Assembly: GCF_033898525.1 (NCBI RefSeq)
Contig: NZ_JAXAFJ010000004.1
Span: 199,159 to 263,158, forward strand
Reading direction: 5' to 3'
Length of the DNA: 64,000 nt
Origin: Flaviflagellibacter rhizophilus
GTDB taxonomy: Bacteria; Pseudomonadota; Alphaproteobacteria; Rhizobiales; Methylopilaceae
The notes beneath the pieces are model-generated. The model saw nothing but the letters and a program-made list of their open reading frames with translations, searched no databases and was not told the DNA's origin. The translations under genes were made by a program, and so were the position numbers. Below, piece after piece: positions 25,303-34,600 of this stretch; position 1 is the first letter of the stretch, and the number at the start of each line of letters is the position of its first letter.

Positions 25303-26580
25303 ATGGCTGACGTTTCGCGATATGACACGCTGCTGCGCGGCGGCCGCGTCATCTGCCCAGCGTCCGGCGTGGACGGCATCAAGGATGTTGCCATCCGCGA
25401 CGGGCGGATCGCCGCCGTGGAAGACACGATCATCCCCACCAGCGCCACCGATGTGATCGACGTGTCCGGCAAGCTGGTCCTGCCGGGCATGATCGATACG
25501 CACGGCCACATCTACCAGTACGTGACGGGGCGTTTCGGCCTGAACCCCGATATGGTGGGCGTTCGCTCGGGCGTCACGACAGTGGTCGATCAGGGCGGCC
25601 CCTCCTGCATGACGCTGCCCGGCTTCCGGCACTACATCGCGGAAAAGGCCGACACCCGCGTCTACGCCTTCCTCTCCGCCTATCTCGTGGGAGGGCTTGA
25701 GGGGCACTTCTACCCTAATCTCTACAGCCCCGAAGGCGTGGACGTGGACGCGACGGTGAAGTCCGCCACCGAGAACAAGGATCTCGTGCGCGGTATCAAG
25801 GGCCATGCCGAGATCGGCGGCTTCGCGCGCTGGGGCATCAAGGTCATGGAGATGGCAGCCCAGATCAGCCGCCGCTCGCAACTGCCCCTCTACGTGCATT
25901 TCGGCCAACTCTGGGGCCTTCCCGAAAGCGGGGCGAATGGCGAGGACGCCAACACCATCATGGAGCGCGTGATCCCGCTGCTGCAGCCGGGCGACGTGCT
26001 GGCTCATCCGTTCACCCGCCATCCCGGCGGCTTCATCAACGAAGAGGGCGTGGTCCATCCCATCATCCGGGCGGCGATGGACGCAGGCCTGCGCGTGGAT
26101 GTCGGCCATGGAAGCCACTTCTCCTACCGCGTGGCGCGCGCTTCGCTTCCGGCCGGCGTCATCCCCTACACGCTCGGCGCGGACATGCACGGCTACAACA
26201 CGGAAGTCCCGCAGCCCGCCGGCACGCCAGACGAGCACCACGACGACGAGAACCACCCCTTCCTCGGCCAGGCGCGCTTCAGCCTGACCCAGGCCATGAG
26301 TTCCATGATGGCGCTCGGGATCCCGCTCGAGGATGTGGTGCCGATGGTCACCAAGAACCCCGCCGAGATGCTCGGCCTGTCCGACCGCATCGGCGCGCTG
26401 AAGCCCGGTTACGCGGCCGACGTGTCGGTGCTCCATGACGACCGTGGCCGTTTCCTGCTGCGCGACAACGAAGACACGCGGGTGATCGCCGATCGCCTGC
26501 TGCGCCCGGCCTTCTGCCTGCGCAACGGCAAGCGCTTCGACGCGGACTCGCCGATCCTGCCGCACGCGGTTGCCGCCTGA
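25303..26580 (+). CDS. Amidohydrolase-superfamily metallohydrolase (deacetylase/dihydroorotase-like)
   Basis: The 425-residue enzyme of the amidohydrolase/deacetylase type (COG3964-like) has an N-terminal beta-sandwich entry (LLRGGRVICPASGVDG) and the metal-binding HxH in DTHGHIY. A likely bridging Lys lies in GIKGHAEIGG, His residues in VHFGQ and LAHPFTRHP, and a catalytic-type Asp in GADMHGYN. It ends with the usual KPGYAADVSVL return strand. It should hydrolyse a C-N bond in a cyclic amide, imide or N-acyl compound. It is the first gene after the MarR operator and is followed by a Rieske protein. Confidence 0.88.
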   Translation: MADVSRYDTLLRGGRVICPASGVDGIKDVAIRDGRIAAVEDTIIPTSATDVIDVSGKLVLPGMIDTHGHIYQYVTGRFGLNPDMVGVRSGVTTVVDQGGPSCMTLPGFRHYIAEKADTRVYAFLSAYLVGGLEGHFYPNLYSPEGVDVDATVKSATENKDLVRGIKGHAEIGGFARWGIKVMEMAAQISRRSQLPLYVHFGQLWGLPESGANGEDANTIMERVIPLLQPGDVLAHPFTRHPGGFINEEGVVHPIIRAAMDAGLRVDVGHGSHFSYRVARASLPAGVIPYTLGADMHGYNTEVPQPAGTPDEHHDDENHPFLGQARFSLTQAMSSMMALGIPLEDVVPMVTKNPAEMLGLSDRIGALKPGYAADVSVLHDDRGRFLLRDNEDTRVIADRLLRPAFCLRNGKRFDADSPILPHAVAA

Positions 26581-26621
26581 TCATCGACAGCCGGGGCGTT
26601 TGCGCCCCGGCTTCCCCTGAA

Positions 26622-26999
26622 ATGACCGCGTCCCCACCCGCCCACGATCCCGACGCCCTGCACTGGGTCGAGGCCTGCACGGTCGAGGCGCTGGAACGGC
26701 GATCGCTGATCGGTGTCTTTATCGGCGGGGAACATCTGGTCGTGGCGCAGAGCGACGGGGCCATCCACGCCGCCGAACGCAAATGCCCGCACGAGAGCGC
26801 CGACCTTGCCAAGGGACGCTGCAGCGGTGGACGGCTGATGTGCCCGCGGCACCTGGCCTGGTTCGATCTGAAGACAGGTAACGTGCCCGGCTGGGACGTG
26901 CGGTCGCTGCGCATCTTTCCGACCCGTGTCAGCGATGCCCGCGTGTTCGTCGGCCTGCCAGGCGTGCCGAAAGCACCCAGACCGCCCGAGCCGTTCTGA
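26622..26999 (+). CDS. Rieske 2Fe-2S ferredoxin-like protein
   Basis: The 125-residue soluble protein has one Rieske domain. The ligands are Cys and His in KCPHESADL and Cys and His in LMCPRHLAWFDL, 20 or so residues apart. Free Rieske ferredoxins carry electrons to oxygenases; no oxygenase is encoded beside it. It may instead serve the molybdenum hydroxylase encoded on the opposite strand next door. It lies 41 bases after the amidohydrolase gene in the same operon. Confidence 0.88.
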   Translation: MTASPPAHDPDALHWVEACTVEALERRSLIGVFIGGEHLVVAQSDGAIHAAERKCPHESADLAKGRCSGGRLMCPRHLAWFDLKTGNVPGWDVRSLRIFPTRVSDARVFVGLPGVPKAPRPPEPF

Positions 27000-27005
27000 C
27001 CCGGT

Positions 27006-28160
27006 CTAGCCGCGACCGCCGGGCAGGAGCTTGCGGATCAGGGACCACATGGTCTGGAGCATGAAACCTATGCCCCCGATGGGCGCGGAAGCCTGCACCT
27101 CGCGCCCTTCGGCCGCTTCGGCCAGATTGGCGGCAAAGCGCTCCAGCAACCGGTCCACGATGTCGGCCACCACCGCCGGGCGGCCGAACTGGGAGAGCGG
27201 GCCGGTGAGCTTATAGGCGATCTCGACCGCAACGCGTGATGAGGCGGCATCCACCGCCTCCGCCGTAAAGCTGATCGCCCCATCGGCCCGGGATCGGCTG
27301 ACCGGATCGCCGCCGCTGCCGATCACGCGTCCCGTGCGCTGCACAGCGTTGTAGTCCACCTTGGCGCGGCCCCGGAACGTCGCGCGCATCGGGCCGATGG
27401 CAACGAGGAACGCGCCCGTCACGATGCCCGCCGGATCCTGCTCCTCTATGCTGGCACCGGGCAGGCAGCGTGCAACCGTATCGATGTCCTGGATGGTCGA
27501 CCAAAGCCGATCCACGGGGACGGCGACGGGGATTTTGCGGTGGAGGGTCACCGGATTGTCCAGCGTGTCGGGCAGCGGCGGGAGGCTCCCGTTCACCGAC
27601 TTTGCCGGCGCGTTCGGCTCGACGGCCCGGAACGCAGGCGCAGCAGCACTTCCGGCCTCCACCGGTGGGCGCGTAATCGGGCGAACCGAAGGCTCCGGCG
27701 CGCCCTCGTCCAGCACGCTGCGGATGGCAGCCACGATGCCTGAATAGCCGGTGCAGCGGCACAGATTGCCGGCAAGTTCCTCCCGCACCCGCGTATCGTC
27801 GGCGTCCGGCAGGCGGGTGACGATGTCGTAGGCGGTGGCAAGGAAGCCCGGCGTGCAGTAGCCGCATTGCAATGCGTGATGGCGGGTGAACGCACTTCGC
27901 AATGCGCTCATCACGGGATCATCGCCAAAGCTTTCCACGGTGCGCACCTCCGCGCCCGAGCAAGTGGCGGCAAAGGTGATGCAGGAGCGCGTCGGCCGCC
28001 CGTCCACAAGCATGGTGCAGGCACCGCAGACGCCGTGCTCGCAGCCGATATGCGTGCCGGTGAGGTTGAGGTTCTCGCGCACGAAGTCCGCGAGATGCAG
28101 GCGGGGTTCAACGGCCTGGCTGACCCGCTCGCCGTTGACCTTCATGGTGACGGTGTTCAT
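27006..28160 (-). CDS. Fusion of 2Fe-2S subunit (CoxS) and CoxG SRPBCC domain
   Basis: The 384-residue protein joins two proteins that are separate in the first hydroxylase locus. Residues 1-160 are a complete Fe-S subunit (GCEHGVCGACTMLVDG, QCGYCTPGF, LCRCTGYSGI). After a linker rich in Pro and Ala, residues from about 195 form a CoxG/SRPBCC domain (KIPVAVPVDRLWSTIQDID, RCLPGASIEEQD). The C-terminus ends in a short hydrophobic helix (FMLQTMWSLIRKLLPG) that could touch the membrane. ATG 28160 is taken as the start; the FAD-subunit gene stops 5 bases upstream. The fusion ties the electron-transfer subunit to a putative membrane or quinone-delivery module. Confidence 0.9.
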   Translation of the reverse strand: MNTVTMKVNGERVSQAVEPRLHLADFVRENLNLTGTHIGCEHGVCGACTMLVDGRPTRSCITFAATCSGAEVRTVESFGDDPVMSALRSAFTRHHALQCGYCTPGFLATAYDIVTRLPDADDTRVREELAGNLCRCTGYSGIVAAIRSVLDEGAPEPSVRPITRPPVEAGSAAAPAFRAVEPNAPAKSVNGSLPPLPDTLDNPVTLHRKIPVAVPVDRLWSTIQDIDTVARCLPGASIEEQDPAGIVTGAFLVAIGPMRATFRGRAKVDYNAVQRTGRVIGSGGDPVSRSRADGAISFTAEAVDAASSRVAVEIAYKLTGPLSQFGRPAVVADIVDRLLERFAANLAEAAEGREVQASAPIGGIGFMLQTMWSLIRKLLPGGRG

Positions 28161-28164
28161 CGCG

Positions 28165-28983
28165 CTATCCGTTGTTGCGATCATCGGCCATGGCGATGGC
28201 GCGACCGACCGCCGCCACATGGAGGGCCTGAGACTGCGCGGAGAGGCCGGGCGCGGCTTCGGTCACCGCTTCAGCGATACCAAGCCGACCGGCCAGCACC
28301 GCCTCCGGGTCTCGCAGCAAAGCGGGAGGACGCTCGATCGCTCCCACAAGTATCCGCGTCTCGGTGCGCTCGGGATCGATCAGGACGGCGGCGCTCGCCA
28401 TCGCGAACTCGCCGACCTTGCGGCAATACTTCCAGTAGGCCCACCGCGCCGCAGCGCTTCGCTTGCGCACGCGGACATGCGTGATGATCTCGCCCGGTTC
28501 CAGCACGGTCGAGAACGAGCCGCTGAAGAACCCCGTCAGCGGAACGGTGCGCTCGCCGCCCACCGACCGCAGCACCACCGACGCATCAAGCGCGGTGAGA
28601 ACATTGACCCAGTCCGCAGCCGGATCGGCATGGGCAAGGCTGCCGCCGAGCGTGCCCCGGTTGCGCACCGCGCGATAAGCGATGCGCCGAGCGGCGGCCG
28701 CCATCCAGCCGGGCGTCGCGTCCGGTAGCGCCCCATCCTCGATCTCGGCGTGGGTGATGGCCGCGCCATAGAGGATGGCATCGCCCTCGTCGCGGCATTC
28801 GCGCAGGGCCGCAATGCGGGAGATATCGACCGCCAATGACGGTCGTGCGAGCCGCAGATTGAGCATGGGTCCGATGGATTGCGTGCCGGAGATTGGTTTG
28901 GCCTCGTCGCCACCGCCGGCAAGAGCCGCAAGCGCGGATGCAACATCGCCTGCCTGCAGCAGATCGAACGCGACCGGCTTCAC
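28165..28983 (-). CDS. FAD-binding subunit of second molybdenum hydroxylase (CoxM type)
   Basis: The 272-residue protein has the FAD-binding signatures ISGTQSIGPMLNLRLARP and TLGGSLAHADPAADWVNV. The first diverges from the usual AGGQSL (Ser-Gly-Thr-Gln here). It starts with GTG overlapping the stop of the large-subunit gene (GTGA) and precedes the Fe-S/CoxG fusion gene. Confidence 0.9.
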   Translation of the reverse strand: MKPVAFDLLQAGDVASALAALAGGGDEAKPISGTQSIGPMLNLRLARPSLAVDISRIAALRECRDEGDAILYGAAITHAEIEDGALPDATPGWMAAAARRIAYRAVRNRGTLGGSLAHADPAADWVNVLTALDASVVLRSVGGERTVPLTGFFSGSFSTVLEPGEIITHVRVRKRSAAARWAYWKYCRKVGEFAMASAAVLIDPERTETRILVGAIERPPALLRDPEAVLAGRLGIAEAVTEAAPGLSAQSQALHVAAVGRAIAMADDRNNG

Positions 28984-31355
28984 GGCTGCACCGCCAGTTC
29001 CGGCGCGGCCGCCGCACGTGCTTCGGCGAGCGCCGCCAGGATGCGGCCCGGCGTCAGCGGCACCTCGGCCACGAAGGCGCCGGTGTCCTTGAGCGCGTCG
29101 TTCACCGCATTGGTGATGGCCGCCGGCGGGCCGATCGCGCCGCTCTCGCCGATGCCCTTCTGGCCGAAGCGGCTGATGGGCGACGGCGTCTCCATGTGAT
29201 CGATGCGGATCGGTGGGATCTCGGATGCACCGGGCAGGTGATAATCGGCGAAGGTCGCAGACATCGGCTGGCCGGCAACGTCGTAGCGCATTTCTTCGTA
29301 GAGCGCCGTGCCGATCCCCTGCGCCGCACCGCCATGGACCTGACCGTCCACGATCATGGGGTTCACCATGACGCCGGCATCCTCGACGATGAGGTAGTCG
29401 AGGATCTCGACATCCCCCAGTTCCGGATCAACCGCGACGACGACAGCATGGCAGGCATAGGAGAAAGTACCGGTGTCGCGCACCGTCTTGTAGCCCTGCG
29501 TCACCTCAAGCCCTGCGGGATCCACGTCCGGCGGCAGGTCCTGCGGCCGCAGATACCAAAGGCCGGCGATCTCCTTCAGGCTGACACAGCGTTCGCCGGC
29601 CCAGGCCGCACCATCGCGCAGTTCCACCTCGTCCGGGGCCGCTTGCATCACGGAGGCCGCAATGGCGCGCATCCGTTCGCCCAGCTTGTCGCAGGCGGCG
29701 GCGACTGCACCTCCGGCCATGACCATGCAGCGCGAGCCCCATGTTCCCGTGGAGTATGGCGTCAGCGCCGTGTCGCCGTGCACCACCTTCACGCGTCGCG
29801 GTTCGATGCCGAGGATCTCGTTCGAGACCTGCGCCAATGTCGTTTCCAGCCCCTGCCCGTGACTTTGGATGCCGACCCGCACCTCCAATCCGCCATCGGG
29901 CGTCAGCCGCACGGTCGCCTGCTCGAAGCCCGGCACCATGGGGATGCCCCACCCCGCATAGACGGAGGTGCCATGAGCGCCCTGCTCGCAGAACACGGAG
30001 AAGCCGACGCCGATGCGCCGTCCGTCCGGCTCGCCCAGCGCCTGCCGTGCCCGGACGGCAGGCAGGTCGATCGCCTGCACCGCGCGGTCGAGGCATTCCA
30101 CGTAATCGCCGCTGTCGAAGATCTTGTTGGTGATGTTGGTGAAAGGCATCGCCTCCGGCGGCACCAGATTACGGCGGCGGAATTCGCTCGGCTCCATCCC
30201 GATCTTCCGGGCCAGTTCGTCGAGCATCACCTCCAGCGCAAAGCACACGCCGGTCCGCGCCACGCCCCTGTAAGGCAGGATTGCCGGCTTGTTCGAGCAC
30301 ACCGACCAGGTGCGGCAGCGATAACCGTCGAAGCGGTACGGACCCGGCAGGATGCTCGCAACCTGCGCGGCTTCGAGGCAGGCCGAGAACGGGTAGATCG
30401 AATACGCACCGGAATCGACGATGGCCTCGCATTCCACGGCGAGCAGGCGGCCGTCGTTCGCGGCGTAGCCGGTGATCTCGTAATGGTGCTCACGGCAGTT
30501 CGAATTGCCGATCAGGTGCTCGCGCCTGTCCTCGATCCAGCGCACCGGACGGCGCAGATGCATTGCGAGCCAGGCAAGGCACACCTCCTCGCCCAGCAGG
30601 ATGCCCTTGTAGCCGAAGCCGCCGCCCACATCGGGCGCCACGACGCGCACCTGCCCCTGCTCCAGCCCCAGGCATTCCGCCAGGCCGTTGCGCACGATGT
30701 GGGGCATCTGGGTGGAGGTGTAGACGACGATCTGCTCGGCCTGGTTATCCCAGTAGGCGACGACACCGCGCCCTTCCATCGGCGCCATGCTCTGGCGCGA
30801 GGTGCGCAGGGTCTTGTGGACCGACACGTCAGCCGCGGCCTTCGCCGCCTCGAAGTTAATGTCGACAGAGGTCTCGAGGAACACGTTCTCGGACCAGTGC
30901 TCGTGAACCAGGGGCTGATCCGGATCGCGAGCCCGAGTCATGTCCACGACCGCCGGAAGTTCCTCGATGTCGAGAAAGACCTGCTCGGCCAAGTCCTCCG
31001 CCTCGGCCCGCGTGTCGGCAAGGCAGGCCGCGAGCGGCTCGCCCACATGGCGCACCTTATCATGCGCGAGGATCGGCTGGATGGAACTGCGGAATCCCTG
31101 CAGCCCGGAATCGGCGCGGATGCCGGCTACGCCGGCAAGATCGGCGTGAACGAAGACCCGGCCCTCGGTGTCCGCCGGCTTTTCCACGCTGAGCACCCGC
31201 CCGTGAGCAACGGGGCTGCGGACAAAGGCGACATCGAGCATGCCGGGCAAGCGGATGTCGCCGATGAACCGGCCGCGTCCCGTCAGGAGACGATCATCCT
31301 CCAGGCGGAGAAGCGCGGCCCCAACGCCGCTCGCGGTGCGCCCTTGTCCCTGCAT
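28980..31355 (-). CDS. Molybdopterin-binding large subunit of second hydroxylase (CoxL-like, variant active-site loop)
   Basis: The 791-residue large subunit has an N-terminal hammerhead domain, the molybdopterin domain and the catalytic Glu in KGIGESGAIG. The active-site loop reads PYRGVAR where form II enzymes have AYRGAGR, so the substrate pocket probably differs from that of the first hydroxylase. ATG 31355 is preferred: an upstream start at 31439 would put the operator inside the coding region. It leads the operon L-M-S/G on the minus strand. No separate XdhC is nearby, so the pair at 17.6-18.6 kb may mature both enzymes. Confidence 0.9.
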   Translation of the reverse strand: MQGQGRTASGVGAALLRLEDDRLLTGRGRFIGDIRLPGMLDVAFVRSPVAHGRVLSVEKPADTEGRVFVHADLAGVAGIRADSGLQGFRSSIQPILAHDKVRHVGEPLAACLADTRAEAEDLAEQVFLDIEELPAVVDMTRARDPDQPLVHEHWSENVFLETSVDINFEAAKAAADVSVHKTLRTSRQSMAPMEGRGVVAYWDNQAEQIVVYTSTQMPHIVRNGLAECLGLEQGQVRVVAPDVGGGFGYKGILLGEEVCLAWLAMHLRRPVRWIEDRREHLIGNSNCREHHYEITGYAANDGRLLAVECEAIVDSGAYSIYPFSACLEAAQVASILPGPYRFDGYRCRTWSVCSNKPAILPYRGVARTGVCFALEVMLDELARKIGMEPSEFRRRNLVPPEAMPFTNITNKIFDSGDYVECLDRAVQAIDLPAVRARQALGEPDGRRIGVGFSVFCEQGAHGTSVYAGWGIPMVPGFEQATVRLTPDGGLEVRVGIQSHGQGLETTLAQVSNEILGIEPRRVKVVHGDTALTPYSTGTWGSRCMVMAGGAVAAACDKLGERMRAIAASVMQAAPDEVELRDGAAWAGERCVSLKEIAGLWYLRPQDLPPDVDPAGLEVTQGYKTVRDTGTFSYACHAVVVAVDPELGDVEILDYLIVEDAGVMVNPMIVDGQVHGGAAQGIGTALYEEMRYDVAGQPMSATFADYHLPGASEIPPIRIDHMETPSPISRFGQKGIGESGAIGPPAAITNAVNDALKDTGAFVAEVPLTPGRILAALAEARAAAAPELAVQP

Positions 31356-31690
31356 GTCTCGGCTGCCGCCCCTTGACCCGGATGATTGCGAAGCGTTGTT
31401 CGCTTCACCTAAACACCACACCCGGGGGCGTGGATGCAAATCAACCCCACGGCCGATTCAATGATGTTATCGATGATGTTCGAAATATGTGCGGGGTGCA
31501 CACCAAGAAGACATCACATGCCGCAAGAGCAGGCATTAGCCGGCGACACTTCGATTACCTCAGATGCTTGCCACGTTGATCTCGGTGAACGGCTGCGGAC
31601 TCCGCTGAACCGTCCCACAGCAAGACCGGAAGCAAGCACAGGACCGACTTCCCCCCCAAAGATACCAGCCGGAGTAGTCGAGGCGGCCCG
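31356..31690. other. Intergenic region between second hydroxylase operon and putA
   Basis: These 335 bases contain the promoter and operator of the minus-strand hydroxylase operon at the left end. A plus-strand frame of 115 codons (31434-31781) runs into the putA 3' end with no family similarity and was not called. No convincing putA terminator hairpin was found. Confidence 0.4.
31386..31405. promoter_or_regulatory. Candidate operator (site 5 of 5)
   Basis: TTGCGAA-N6-TTCGCTT, nearly the same sequence as site 1 (GAAGCG arms around TTGTT here, TTATT there). It lies 31 bases upstream of the second hydroxylase start, in the right place to block its promoter. Confidence 0.62.
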
Positions 31691-34600
31691 TCATGCCTCG
31701 GCCATCAAGCGAGCATTGCCCCCTGCCGCCGTTGTGTTGATGCTGGTCGACAATTCGTTGACCAACCATTCCGGGCAGTAGTTTTCCGTCCCGGCAGCAA
31801 GTCCGGCCGAACTGGCGGCCTGGGTGACGACGAGAGGCCCCTCCCGCTCCGCGATCTCTCCCTGCACGGCATCCAGAGGATGATCGTCGTCCACCTCCAG
31901 AAGGGCTGCGGAGATGTCGGGCAGTTCGCCAGCGCGGGCAACGGTGCGGATGACCTGCCGAGCCGCCGCCGGAAGCTCCTCAAGGGCGGAAGCCATCGTC
32001 TCACGGCCCTCCACGAGCCACCCGGTATTGCCGGTTGCGAGCAGAGCACCGCACTGGACCCGGAAGCCGAGCGGCGTCAACGGGCGCACAAGCACATCGC
32101 CCCGAGGCAGGACGGAATAGATGTTCTGTTCGCCCACGGGCCCGGCGAGGTCCTGCTGCGCGTGGAGTGGGGTATCCTGAGCGAGTTCTGCCACCGCGCG
32201 CGCCTCGGCTGCGAAGCCACGGGCCTTCAACCAGTCTACATAGGCGAGGACGCGATCAGGAGCTTGCCCGCATAGCAGGGGCCGCCCCGAGGATCGCACG
32301 AGCCGCCGCAGGTAGAGCGGCCCGCCCGCCTTGGGACCGGTGCCGGACAGCCCATGGCCACCGAACGGCTGAACACCGACGACTGCTCCGACCATGTTCC
32401 TGTTCACGTAGACATTGCCGGCGTGAACCCTCTCCCGGACGCGTTCGACCATGCTGTCCAGACGCGTATGCACGCCGAAGGTCAGGCCATAGCCCGTGGC
32501 GTTGATCGCCTGGATCAGGTCGTCCAACGCTTCGCGGCGGTAGCGCACCACATGCAGAACGGGACCGAAGACTTCGTTGCGGAGCTGATCGACACGTTCG
32601 ATTTCGATGATGGTGGGCGCTACGAAGATACCCTGTTCGTTTTCGACCGACCGATCGGCGCGGGTGACCTTGCAGCCCATCGCCGCCATGCGAGCGACAT
32701 GGTGCTCGATGCTCTCCTTCGCCTCGGGGCTGATGACGGGCCCGACATCCGTGCGAAGCTGGTCAGGATTGCCCACGCGCAGTTCGTGCAACGCGCCCTT
32801 GAGCATGGTCAGCGTCCGGTCGGCGATCTCCTCCTGAAGGCAAAGCACGCGGAGTGCCGAGCAGCGCTGGCCGGCGCTGTCGAAGGCGGACATCAGCACG
32901 TCGGCCACCACCTGCTCCGTCAGTGCGGATGAATCAACGATCATGGCGTTCTGTCCACCCGTCTCCGCGATGAGCGGGATCGGCGGACCGGCAGCAGGGG
33001 CACGCTCCGCAAGCGTGCGGGCGATAAGGCGTGCGACCTCGGTCGAGCCGGTAAACATCACACCATCAACCCGGCGATCGGCCACAAGAGCTGCGCCCGT
33101 CCGGCCGTCGCCCGGCAGGAAGTGCAGCGTCTTGGGCGCCACGCCGGCCCGCAGCAGCAGGCGCACGGCCATGGCGGCGACCAGCGGCGTTTCCTCCGCG
33201 GGTTTTGCGATCACCGCGTTCCCGGCGGCGAGCGCGGCAGCCACCTGCCCCGTGAAGATGGCGAGCGGGAAATTCCACGGGCTGATGCACACCACCGTGC
33301 CCAGGGGCACGGCCACACCTGCACGTCGTGCCTCGGCGGCGTAGAACCGCAGGAAGTCCACGGCTTCACGCACTTCCGCGACGGCATTGGCCACGCTCTT
33401 GCCGGCCTCGCGCACCAGAAGGTGGATGAAGCGCGAGTGCTCCTCCTCGTACAGTTCCGCCGCGCTTTCCAGACGTGCCGCGCGCTCATGAGGCGTCAGC
33501 GCCGCCCATGTCGCGCTGCCGGCATGTGCCGCAGCGAGCGCCTTCTCCACCACCGCAGCATCCGGCTCACGGACAGTGCCGACATGCTCCTGCCGATCAG
33601 ATGGATTGTGGACAGCGCGCGCGGCGCCTCCCTCCTCCATGCCGTTCACGATCGGAGCCGCGCCCGCTGCACCAGCACCTGCATGCCGGCGCAGTTGATC
33701 GGCCAGTGCGGCAAGCGTCGGCTCATCGGACAGATCCACACCCGTGGAGTTGACCCGGCCCGGCGCGAAGAGATCGCGCGGGGCCTTGAGCTGCGGGTTC
33801 GGCGCACCGCGCGGGTTGATCGCTGACGCGAGAGCGGCGGGATCGCGGGCAAGTTCATCGGGGGAGACGTCCTCGTCGGCGATGCGGTTGACGAAGGAGG
33901 AATTCGCGCCGTTCTCCAGCAGCCGACGCACGAGATAGGCCAGCAGCGTCTCGTGCGTGCCGACGGGTGCGTAGATGCGGCATGGGCGGTCCAGTCCGGC
34001 GCGTCCCACCACTTCGCCGTAAAGCGGTTCCCCCATGCCGTGCAGGCACTGGAACTCGTACTGTCCCGGCTGAAAGTCCGGCCCGGCAAGCTCCAGCACG
34101 GTCGCCAGCGTGCGGGCATTGTGGGTTGCGAACTGCGGGAAGACGGCGTCTGGCGCAGCGAGAAGCTTCCGGGCACAGGCGATGTAGGCAATGTCCGTGT
34201 AGACCTTCCGCGTATAGACCGGGAAGTCGGCGAGCCCATCGACCTGCGCGCGCTTGATCTCGCTGTCCCAATAGGCGCCCTTGACCAGCCGCACCATGAT
34301 GCGGTGCCGGGTGCGGCGGCCAAGATCGACAAGCCAGTCGATGACCGCCGGGCATCGCTTGCCGTAAGCCTGCACGACGAAGCCGATGCCGTCCCAAGCT
34401 TCCAGTTCCGGCGCGGCGCACAGCGCTTCCAGCACATCTAGCGAGATCTCCAGCCTGTCGGCCTCCTCCGCGTCGATGTTCAGGCCGATGTCGAAGCGTC
34501 GAGCCAGCACCGCCAGCGAAAGCACGCGGGGGATCAGCTCGCCCCGCACCCGCTCCATCTGAGCGCGCTGGTAACGCGGGTGGAGCGCTGAGAGCTTGAT

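Noticed and set aside
12636..31355. True aerobic CO dehydrogenase (coxMSL)
   Set aside because: Neither large subunit has the AYxCSFR loop of CO dehydrogenase; they carry AYRGAGR and PYRGVAR.
28893..31376. 827-codon plus-strand frame opposite the second hydroxylase large subunit
   Set aside because: Antisense shadow; the minus-strand frame has the full molybdopterin-enzyme signatures.
31434..31781. 115-codon plus-strand frame before putA
   Set aside because: It overlaps the putA 3' end, has no ribosome binding site or recognisable domain, and looks like a shadow frame.
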